Assembly (NCBI RefSeq): GCF_003473485.1
Contig: NC_053045.1
Span: forward strand, 35,500,494-35,564,493
Reading direction: 5' to 3'
DNA length: 64,000 nt
Source: Medicago truncatula
Taxonomy: Eukaryota; Streptophyta; Magnoliopsida; Fabales; Fabaceae
The translations under genes and the position numbers were made by a program. Below, piece by piece: positions 56,206 through 64,000 of this stretch (positions within the stretch are counted from its first letter, which is position 1; each line of letters begins with the position of its first letter). The notes beneath the pieces were generated by a model that was not told the origin of the DNA, searched no databases, and saw only the letters and a program-made list of their open reading frames with translations.

Positions 56206-57420
56206 AAAAAAAATGTTAAGATGATAAATTAGAGATATATTGAGTATTTATCAAGTACTAACATTACAAAATAAAAATTATAACTAATTTTTTTAGAACT
56301 CACTTATGGCATCTCCAATGATGTTAAAATAAGCGGGCTTAATAGAAAAATGAACTTCTTCCTCCTTTTTCTTCCTCCTTTTTTTTCTCTCTACATATTG
56401 AAGGTGGCAAAATAATAGCATAAAAATTACAGGATTAACTTAAATAATATAAGATGTCTTATTTTTGTATCATTGAAGTAAAATATATATGAGTTGCATA
56501 AATATGATGTATTTTAGGAAGGTTTTTTTCTAGATTACCTTTGAAAAATGGTGGGTAATTTACCCACCAACCAATCATAATGAGCAATTTATTGGTGGGG
56601 TCAAGATAGTTTATGGATACCACCTAAAAAGATGAATGTTTATTGGTTGGGGTAAATTATCCATCATTTTTCCATGGGTATCTTATTTGTCACCTTTTAG
56701 GAATTTCGTATTTATAGCGTACTAAACTCAAAGTTTCTTAAAAAAAGACAATTAGAGATAATCTTAATGTGGTGAGAATCAAACTTGATGTTGTTAGTTA
56801 GACCAAATGTTCGTTAACATGAATGAATGTGGATCATAAACATAGGATCCCCTGCCTGTTTTCATTGGATTAAGATTACTACGTGACTGCTCACCTTATC
56901 CATTTCTCTACAAAATTGTAATCAACCCATTCATTAATTTTCCTTCGACCTATTAAGATTTCAGGTGTAGCGCCCACATTCTTGTTTTTGTTTGTCGCCA
57001 TTTTTTTTCTTGTTCCATTCGTGGTTTTCAACTGATGAATGAGAAAAAACATTACATGTGTGCAACGTTGTTTGTAGCGTGCTAAACTAAGAGAACTCTG
57101 AACATAATAATAATTGTCACATTGGTAGCTAGGTTGAATAGATAGAAATTGGTAATAACCATGAATAATTGACCAATTCATCTTCATTATTAACATTCAT
57201 GATTTATCAAATCAAACCACTGACGTCAACAACGTGGCCACTTCAAGAACCTGCATCACAGAAAACAAAGAAGTTTTTTGTGTGAAAATACTGTGGGCAA
57301 TCTAGTTATTATGTGAAGCGCCAAGTTGGACCTGTTACACTTACATGCATGATTCAAACTAGTGTCTTACATTATTAATTATATAGTAAAATAAAAATAC
57401 ATGTGTATATACATAATACA
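56206..57420. other. Intergenic, no gene
   Basis: Around 56540-56690, GGTGGGTAATTTACCCACC and GGTAAATTATCCATCATTTTTCCATGGGTA-like words form a further inverted arrangement, possibly a decayed MITE. The minus-strand open frame 56891-57196 has no recognisable family. Confidence 0.35.
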
Positions 57421-57528
57421 TGCAAGTATATATATAAAATCATGTATGATTCAGAATTTATAGAAAGCTCTTAAAAAAAAATTGATATACAACTACTAGC
57501 TAGCAAGTGTGTTTCAATATAAACATAT

Positions 57529-57867
57529 ATGGGTATGTGTATGCTTCTAGAGATGATTCTACATGCAATGAAAATGTTACGACTACGGTCTCAATACTAC
57601 ACAAAGCATCATTTTTCAAGACAAAATTCCAAGAAAATTGGTCATCATGCTCCAAAAGGACATTTTGTGGTGTACGTGGATGATAAGGATGATGAATATA
57701 TGAGGCGGTTTGTGGTCCCAATATCGTACTTGAAGCAACCTATGTTTCAGGCCTTGTTGTGTTGTGCTGAGGAAGAGTTTGGTTTTGAACATCCAATGGG
57801 AAATATTGTTATTCCATGTTCCATTGACTATTTTGTTACTCTTACTTCTCGTTTCAATGTCTCATAA
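57529..57867 (+). CDS. SAUR family protein, divergent type with an acidic insertion, 112 aa
   Basis: Single-exon SAUR. The core starts at [13 protein letters not shown] and continues [35 protein letters not shown] and [20 protein letters not shown]. Between YVDD and MRRF there is KDDEY, an acidic insertion absent from every other SAUR here, and GGLTIPC has become GNIVIPC. The N-terminus is uncertain: the first ATG (57529) gives a hydrophobic start, [20 protein letters not shown]. The Met codons at residues 14 and 16 would give a more family-like basic arm. A TATA-like ATATATATAAAATC is at about 57428-57441. It belongs with the 53602 gene outside the MGFR group. Confidence 0.85.
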   Translation: MGMCMLLEMILHAMKMLRLRSQYYTKHHFSRQNSKKIGHHAPKGHFVVYVDDKDDEYMRRFVVPISYLKQPMFQALLCCAEEEFGFEHPMGNIVIPCSIDYFVTLTSRFNVS

Positions 57868-59529
57868 GTATATATATACCACACTAATTTGTATTTGATG
57901 TATATGATATGTGAGAAAAATAAGATCGTGTATATCTCACTCTTTTGAAGTGAGTAATTATCGTTTCAATGGTTGATTTTTGTCATTAATTTTTTTCTTT
58001 TAAGGTGAATTACTATTTAATTGCTTTTAGATGAATGAAACTAATACTCCAAATGTTATTTTATTCATAGCATTCCTTCTCTTCTCATTGTCATTCGTAA
58101 ACGAAGAGAAGCAGCATGGGAAAAGGTAAAATAATACACTTTTTGCGGCAGATCATGCAAATAATGTAAATGTGTTACTAACAATACTAGTGAATGTGTT
58201 TGGATAAGTGTTATTCATTATAGTTTTGATTAAAATAGATTGACTTTATAAACTGATAAGCAATGCTAGAAAAAGAAGAAGAAGAAGAAGAAGAAGAAAA
58301 AAAAACATGTAAAAATTGTTGGGTGTGTGGTAGCTATAGGGAGGGGGATAAAGGTTGTTAAATGGGCTTGGCTCATTTTGAAAGAGAAAAAAAATAAAAT
58401 CCTTGCTTATCTTAAGAGAGGGAACCATATGGAGTTAAGATTCTTTTCATTTCAAAAAAAAATAAAAAATAGTTCTATTTATGAGATAGATAGATATAAG
58501 TGTAATACTGACCGACTCCGCTTTTATAAATATTTTTAAAAATTAGGTTTTTATCAATATAACATTTGTGTTTATCTCTCTCATAAATGAAACTCTCCTT
58601 TTAAATAAAATGAAAAGAATCCCAACACAAGAATTTGGTATACCTAATATTTGTAGAGAAATGCAGGGACACTCTCTTTTTTCAACACTCTATCTAACAC
58701 TTACTCTCTTATTGAAGGAAAGTAATGTATGCCCCACTATTTTAAGTGGAACTCATTTCCAAGTATAAGACTCACCTTAATTTAAATCAATAAAAAAGTG
58801 GGTGTTTGAGAGAGTATAAAAAAAAGAGTGTTGTTAGCACTACTCATTTTCAAGTCTCTTGTTTCACAATGTGATCATATACTCTGTAGAAGTATGATAG
58901 TTTGTTAGTATAGCTAGTTAATTAGTTTATTGATTATCTACTAGCTTAAATATATAGAGCATTTCATGTACCTATTTACCATTTTTTTATCGATATAAAT
59001 TCTAAGGAATTTTTCTTTCTATCAACCTCTCTTAAACTTATTTTTCCTATGAGATGAGACACCATCTCATTGATCATGTGATTTATAACTAGAGTGATAT
59101 TGTGCTTATATTTCTGCTGATGAAATTGATATGAAGAACATTCCTGTGCTTATGATTACAAAGAAGTTGATTGCAGCATATGAGGGAGGGTAATTAAAAT
59201 ATTGATTCTTTAGAGGTTAATGATTTAGTTACAACTCCACGAGTTAGCTAGAGTTTTTTTTTATTATGTTAAAAGGAGAGTTAGCGAGTATGTTACTTCT
59301 TCCTTAAAAAAAAAAAAAAAGAGTATGTTAATTACTCCACTTCTTGTTTAATATATTTAGTTTGTTGATTATCTACTAACTCCCTTGACATTGTTTACAA
59401 AATTTTGGCTGCATTCTTTCATATATATGCTTCCAATTTGAGTTTGGAGAAACATCATAATCTTTGTTATTTGTTTCTTACCAACATAGAAAAGAGTTCT
59501 ACCGTAATTCCAATAGCAATACAAACTTA
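57868..59529. other. Intergenic, no gene; AAG microsatellite
   Basis: A run of about eight AAG/GAA units lies at 58275-58301. Other open frames in the interval are short and overlap on both strands. Near 58900-59400 phrases recur (TTGTTAGTATAGCTAG, GTTGATTATCTACTA at about 58931 and 59354), which suggests a small local duplication. Confidence 0.4.
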
Positions 59530-60230
59530 GGCCCGTTTGGATAAAAAGCTTATATAAATGCTTATAGCATTAGGGCTTATAACATTAGAGTTTACATCAT
59601 AAGCTCTTATACTTGATAAGCTATTTATGTTTTGATATGTACACTAAAAAGTACTTACATAAATTGAAGTGTTTGGATGTGACATAACATAAGCAATTAT
59701 CGAAATTTTAAATATTTGTATTACAAAAAAATCAAACGATCGAACCACAATTATCAATTTTTTTTTTTTTGATAAAATTAATCAAGATGTAAAAAACAAT
59801 ATTATAGATATCAGTGTACATTTGTTACCAAAAAAAGACAAGTTAAGTTTGTTTTTTTATTCAGTTTCAATTTGTTACGTAACAAAAAAATAATAAAATT
59901 CTTCCTTCCAAAAAAAATAATAAAAATCTTAGTTACGTGTTTTAGTAAAATAAGTATAGCAATTTTGTTACTCATGCAAAAATAACTAACAAAAAGAAAT
60001 ATATATTTTGAAAAAGTGGATCCAGAGAGAATTGAAGGAGATTACATAAATTCATAAGCTCCTTGTTAAGCCAGAGGGTAAGCTAAAAATTTAGGCTTAT
60101 GAAAATATGGCATAAGCAGCTTATGCAACTATGATAAGTTATTTTTATTTATTTATCCAAACATCTTTAAAAAAGCTTATGGGAGTAGATAAGCCTACAT
60201 AAGCTCAAAATAAGTCAATCCAAATGGGCC
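59530..60230. mobile_element. Tourist/PIF-Harbinger-type MITE, uninterrupted sister of 8373-12710
   Basis: Ends GGCCCGTTTGGAT / ATCCAAATGGGCC, flanked by TTA at 59527-59529 and 60231-60233. It is colinear with both halves of the split copy at 8373. The site of the 3.4-kb insertion there corresponds to GAGTTTACATCATAAGC near 59588-59604 here, with no insert. Confidence 0.85.
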
Positions 60231-60424
60231 TTAATCTAAGTTATTAATGTAGCTTATGGGAAATGATCTTCTAAATTGACACCATAAAACTAGTTTTTAA
60301 AGAAAATTAATTACTTGAGATCAACTCAAAACTCCTTAGAATAACTTTTAGGCTCCACTAATTCTCCCACGTGTCTTCGCCCAATAATATTGTGTAATTA
60401 TTTTTTAATAGAAAAACTATTTCT

Positions 60425-60565
60425 TTTTTTCTTTTTTTGTTAGGTAGCCTAGTGGCTAGAATTCACCTTATAAGGTGAATAAGTGGGGGTGTTCGAGGTT
60501 CGAACCCTGGCCCCTCCATATAATAATGCATTGTCATACCAACTGAGATACGTTCATGGGACTAA
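60425..60565 (-). mobile_element. tRNA-derived SINE with 13-bp target-site duplication
   Basis: Minus strand: box A TATCTCAGTTGG, box B GGGTTCGAACC, then a CACTTATTCACCTTATAAGG body and an A-rich tail (60425-60442). The word aaaaactatttct flanks it at 60412-60424 and 60566-60578. It shares its tRNA-like head with the minimal elements at 14156 and 27128. The sequence also looks tRNA-like on the plus strand, but the tail and duplication fix its direction. Confidence 0.82.
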
Positions 60566-60578
60566 AAAAACTATTTCT

Positions 60579-60954
60579 ATTAATCAATAGTGATAAACCA
60601 AATCAAGAGCTAAAATGGGTATAACAATTTCAGGAGGTGATGTATGACCCAATTACAACTGGGTTTATACATTTCAAGACTAGACAACCTATTTGCTACA
60701 TAAATTACTGAAAATTGTTCTTCTCCCTTTCAAAATTGCTCTTCCTTTGTATCACCGGCAGTTACTGTCGCTGACACCTTTAAGATCGGTTGTATCAACT
60801 TAAAATTTGATTGAACCGATCTTAAAAGTGTATGCGGCAATTAATTGCCGCTGAAAAATTAAGAACAACAGAAGTTGAAGGATCGTCTAATATTGTGAAA
60901 GCAATAACATAAAATGTTCAAACAACTTAGCGCACAACCACAAAAGGGACACAT
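60579..60954. other. Intergenic, no gene
   Basis: Near 60757-60850, GGCAGTTACTGTCGCTGACA, GATCGGTTGTATCAAC and their partial inverses (GTTGATACAACC-like, GCGGCAATTAATTGCCGCTG) hint at a small dyad-rich element. Nothing coding was recognised. Confidence 0.3.
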
Positions 60955-61330
60955 TACTTCCACTTTTTTATTCAATGCAAGACTCTTACGCACACTTGAC
61001 ATACCAACATCTCATTGAACTATATTGGTTAGTCCTAATAAATAATGCACTGCTAAAATGACAGTATGACAGCTAAAGGGAATTTCTTAAATTCTTGATA
61101 CATTATCAATGGTTGCATGTTATTATGTCTTCTGCAGTTAAAATCAATGGCTGTATTTGTCACAACAGCTTGCAGGATTAGTACTTTGTAAAGAGCACGG
61201 AAAGTCCTTTTGATTGTATAAGTCTTCATCAAGACCCCAATGTTTCTAACTGCACAAGTACTACGGCACAACATATGCACATAATTGAAAACTGATGAGA
61301 CATTGTTGCAAGGTGGAAATTTCCTGTAAT
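60955..61330 (-). repeat. Recurrent SAUR-cluster segment, copy 3 (inverted)
   Basis: Reverse complement of 41105-41575. It is the left part of a larger inverted duplication: 60955-63228 corresponds to 41575-36345 read backwards. The open frames in it on the minus strand are not preserved in the other copies. Confidence 0.7.
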
Positions 61331-61903
61331 TCTCAAAGCCATGAAACACATGCATACCAAGGATCTTAGTGTGCTTTTGTTCACTTTTATTTCCTTCATA
61401 TTAATGTTTCTTAAACACATTTATGTAGTTTAAAAATCTAGGTATGGAGTATGTGTATCTTTATCTGATTTCAGTTGCTAGTCATGTGTTTGCGACATGA
61501 TCTTGAAAACACTTTCATTTTCTCCAATGATTTGATTTATAGAATGGATTTAAAAAACTATGGAAGAGTTTACACATTAGGCTTTACACAGTGAGCTATA
61601 ATTGAATGACAGTGTAAAATTGTACACACAGACAGTGCGCAGTCATTAACCTCTTTATTTATCATTTTATTTTAGTTGATGAAATTGGTTATAAGTTATA
61701 ACTATAAGAATTGGTTACTCTAATACAACATGTTAAATGCTTACTCTAATACATTGAGTAGCTGAGAAAAGTGGTTCATGCCTTGTTCATAGCTTATAAC
61801 ATATCTGCCAATAGCCAACAAACAATGTTGCTATATTAATTATCTGATAGTGATACATGTTCAACTTCAAAACCTTAAGAAGGAACGGCTATAGAACAAA
61901 ATC

Positions 61904-62278
61904 ATGAGTCATAATGAACCACATATTATATATTTTTGCAAGACAAACCCCGTGAAATTTGCATACCAGAACTTCGCGGTCCCTGCCTCCCTAAGGGTTT
62001 TTCGTTTACCTGGTATCATTAGAAGGTCATCATCATTTACTTCAAGCCGATCAGTTTCAAAAGTTGTGGACGTGCCAAAGGGATATCTCGCAGTGTGCGT
62101 TGGTGATAAACAAAAGAGATTTGTGATCCCCGTATCATACTTGAACCAACCATTGTTTCAAGATTTGATGAGTCAAGCCGAAGAAGAGTTTGGATATGAT
62201 CATCCAATGGGAGGTCTCACCATTCCTTGCACAGAAGATGCCTTCAAACATATAACTTATCGCTTGAATGAGATTTGA
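61904..62278 (+). pseudogene. SAUR copy fused to foreign upstream DNA; own start codon and promoter deleted
   Basis: From 61997 the sequence matches the 39706-39990 [24 protein letters not shown], then [49 protein letters not shown] and [20 protein letters not shown]. The ATGGG of the start is AAGGG with an extra T. The DNA just before it (to about 61994) matches sequence about 425 bases further upstream of the parent (40413-40500), so the intervening TATA box, conserved block and start codon were deleted. The frame is open across the junction back to an ATG at 61904, allowing a 124-residue fusion with about 30 new N-terminal residues. AVCVG replaces AVYVG. The DST-like ATAGATTAG (62316-62324) is kept. 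Most likely a pseudogene; a new transcript cannot be excluded. Confidence 0.82.
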
Positions 62279-62568
62279 AATATGACATGAATATAAGATT
62301 GTAGGAAACTGACATATAGATTAGTTGAGACATTTTTCACATTAGGAACTATATATATCAAATTGTAAAGATCCCCTTATCCAATGAAATGAGAAAATAA
62401 TTACTATATGACAAATTTATAGAGTAATTTTTTTTTAACAATGAATTCAACCACCCAAGCAGATCCTATGTGTTTTTTATTTACAAAATATGCTTGCTAT
62501 AAGAAAAACAAAGTTTGTGTTCTGATTATTGATGAATCAGGTTATTGGCACAACACTTTGACCACCAT

Positions 62569-63195
62569 TAGGATGGCAATTGGACCTAGACCCGATGGGT
62601 ATTCGTATAAAATACCAATAATAAGTAGAGTAAAACTCCGTTTTCATGAGTTTGGGCGCGGGTTCGGGTAATACCCAGTATGAGCATGGGTAAGGGTATT
62701 CTACTGCTCAACCTCTCAACCCCACATATGCATATTTATATAATATCATAAATAATTTATTTATTTTTGGTGTATAACTAATTAATTTTTTTTTTAAGAA
62801 AATATAACTAATTAATTTATTTAGCTATTTAAGCCTAAACGAAAAAACTACTTAATACAATAACAGTTTCATCCTACCGACGTACAATTTTTTTAGGGAT
62901 ATTTTGAATGTTTTTTATTTTGACTAAATACTAAGATTCATACTATCTTATGAGTTAATTTTACAAAAATTTGACCATAGTTTTATTAAATTGTAATGTT
63001 TTTATTGTCTTTTCATAATTAAAGTGTGGGTATTGAATGCGGGTATGGGCATTTAGGTACCCATAGGGTATGGAGAACGGCAGTAAAGTTGTTCCCCACG
63101 AAGGTACGGGCACGGGTAAGGGTATTTTTTACAAATGTAGGTACAGGGAAGGGCATTGTAGTACCCTACCCATAGGTTACCCATTGTCATCCCAA
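62569..63195. mobile_element. hAT-type non-autonomous element with 8-bp target-site duplication
   Basis: Ends TAGGATGGCAAT and, inverted, TTGGGATGACAAT, flanked by ACCACCAT at 62561-62568 and 63196-63203. Inside, GGGTA(C/T)GGG(C/T)A and ACCCATAGG words repeat, typical of this widespread plant repeat. The parental copy of the flank (around 36360-36400, inverted) has an uninterrupted GGACCACCATGTCTGCC, which proves the insertion. The open frames at 62441-62671 and 63070-63291 cross its ends and are not genes. Confidence 0.8.
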
Positions 63196-63300
63196 ACCAC
63201 CATGTCTGCCAATTTCCAAGTAACAATAACATTATATGTTGCTCAATATTTACTTTTTTTATATGATATGGAACTTCTAACTCACACTTGACACATTTTT

Positions 63301-63459
63301 CAGAATTTACAATTTGCGCACATTAGGCGTGAAGCCAATCAGGCTGCGCATTATTTAGCAAAATACGCATCATCTCACCATGAGGATGTATGGATTGAAG
63401 ATACTTCCAATTGTATTGATGATGTCTTGGCGTTTGATTTATTGTTAGACACCTTATAA
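63301..63459 (+). pseudogene. LINE 3-prime end: RNase H C-terminus and poly-A tail
   Basis: The frame from 63301 reads FAHIRREANQAAHYLAKYA and ends LAFDLLLDTL with TAA at 63457-63459. It is followed within 25 bases by an A run (63480-63492). The REANxAAHxLA motif is the last conserved segment of the RNase H-like domain in plant LINEs. The element is 5-prime truncated, as is usual for LINE insertions; the left border is not sharp. Confidence 0.7.
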
Positions 63460-63652
63460 TGAAATTTTTTTCCTTATCAAAAAAAAAAAAAACTCACACT
63501 TAACACAAATACATGTCACACACTCGCACATATATATTGTGTGTATGTGTGTAGGCACACATTATGATTCAGGAAATCCTTTGAAAATACAATTTTTACC
63601 ACTCATTTTCATTCTAGGATGACTTTACTTTGGTGAATTTAACACAATATTT

Positions 63653-63793
63653 CCTCCGGTCCTTATTATAAGAAACAATTGACTTTTTAGATTTATTATA
63701 TAAATGATGTATCTAGTGTATATTTATAACGAGATACATTAATTATTCAATGAACCTAAAAAATAAATTATTTCTTATAATAAGGATCGGAGG
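63653..63793. mobile_element. Stowaway/mariner-type MITE
   Basis: CCTCCGGTCCTTATTATAAG and, inverted, CTTATAATAAGGATCGGAGG form long terminal inverted repeats around an AT-rich centre, 141 bases in all. Ends and size fit the abundant Stowaway-type family whose terminal word is CTCC(G/C)T(C/T)C. Confidence 0.8.
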
Positions 63794-63879
63794 TAGTATG
63801 TTTCAAGAGTTATTTCTACCTTAGTGTCTACACTATAACTCTATGAATAGTGTGTAGATCCTATGAAATACCTCTGAAA

Positions 63880-63917
63880 AGTGTAGCGTGTGTGTGCGCG
63901 CGCGTGTGCGTGTGGGG
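63880..63917. repeat. TG/CG dinucleotide run
   Basis: GTGTGTGTGCGCGCGCGTGTG at about 63888-63908 is an alternating purine-pyrimidine tract with left-handed DNA potential. The remaining bases to 64000 show no gene. Confidence 0.7.
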
Positions 63918-64000
63918 GTTTGCTAACTTAAACCAGCAAAAATCATGAAGGTCCAAGTTAGCAAAAGTGCACCTTTTCATTTGGAGAAAAAAACCAATAC

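Noticed and set aside
60438..60520. Plus-strand tRNA gene (TAGCCTAGTGG and GGTTCGAACCC boxes)
   Set aside because: The A-rich tail, 13-base target-site duplication and better box A show a minus-strand SINE; no cloverleaf can be drawn on the plus strand.
61053..61420. Minus-strand open frames of 63 and 100 codons
   Set aside because: They fall in the recurrent segment whose other copies (41231-41413, 45134-45388) do not keep the frame.

Overview
This window is AT-rich nuclear DNA from a legume, most likely Medicago or a close relative. The case rests on spliced plant genes, on small auxin-up RNA (SAUR) proteins of the MGFR...[11 protein letters not shown] type that match the soybean 10A5/X15 group from memory, and on legume-type SINEs and MITEs. 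No database search was possible, so the species is an inference.

The main content is a SAUR cluster of 18 recognisable loci on both strands. Twelve have intact frames (848, 2486, 16358, 32743, 33812, 39706, 42310, 43567, 46408, 47935, 53602, 57529). One is cut by the left window edge (1-37). Four are damaged (3479 frameshift, 30643 frameshift, 35604 nonsense, 61997 lost promoter and start codon). One is a short 3-prime relic (25369-25450). All the intact genes are single-exon and encode about 80-112 residues. The cluster grew by duplication of gene pairs: a divergent pair at 1-3.7 kb, a convergent pair at 30.6-35.9 kb, a divergent pair at 42.3-48.2 kb, and an inverted copy of 36.3-41.6 kb at 60.95-63.2 kb. 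Most of the genes share an upstream block about 200-280 bp before the ATG, built around CACATGG next to a GACAA(C/T)A word and often CATATG. Many have ATAGATTA-type words just after the stop codon, as in the SAUR mRNA-destabilising (DST) element.

Only two other protein-coding loci are clear. A three-exon cytosolic two-cupin (glutelin type-D-like) gene lies at 19124-20555 on the minus strand and reconstructs to 356 residues. An RD19-type papain-family cysteine protease gene lies at 25465-26649 on the minus strand. It splices cleanly but lacks the catalytic Cys and the active-site Asn and has two in-frame deletions, so it is a pseudo-protease or pseudogene.

The rest is mobile DNA and its remains. 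It includes a Tourist/PIF-Harbinger-type MITE (8373-12710) carrying a 3.4-kb LTR-like insertion, with an uninterrupted sister MITE at 59530-60230. There is a 2.35-kb LTR-like insertion at 37036-39381, and a Cassandra-type TRIM retrotransposon with 5S-rRNA-like LTRs at 54539-55543. Other elements are a hAT-type element at 62569-63195, Mutator-, Tourist- and Stowaway-type MITEs, at least six tRNA-type SINEs (four with clear target-site duplications), and fragments of LINE-type RNase H domains. I found no CRISPR array, operon or genuine tRNA or rRNA gene, and nothing that I would call a wholly new biological system. The most informative points are the reciprocal gene loss in the duplicated SAUR pair, the inactivated protease, the promoterless SAUR copy, and several insertions proven by internal empty sites.
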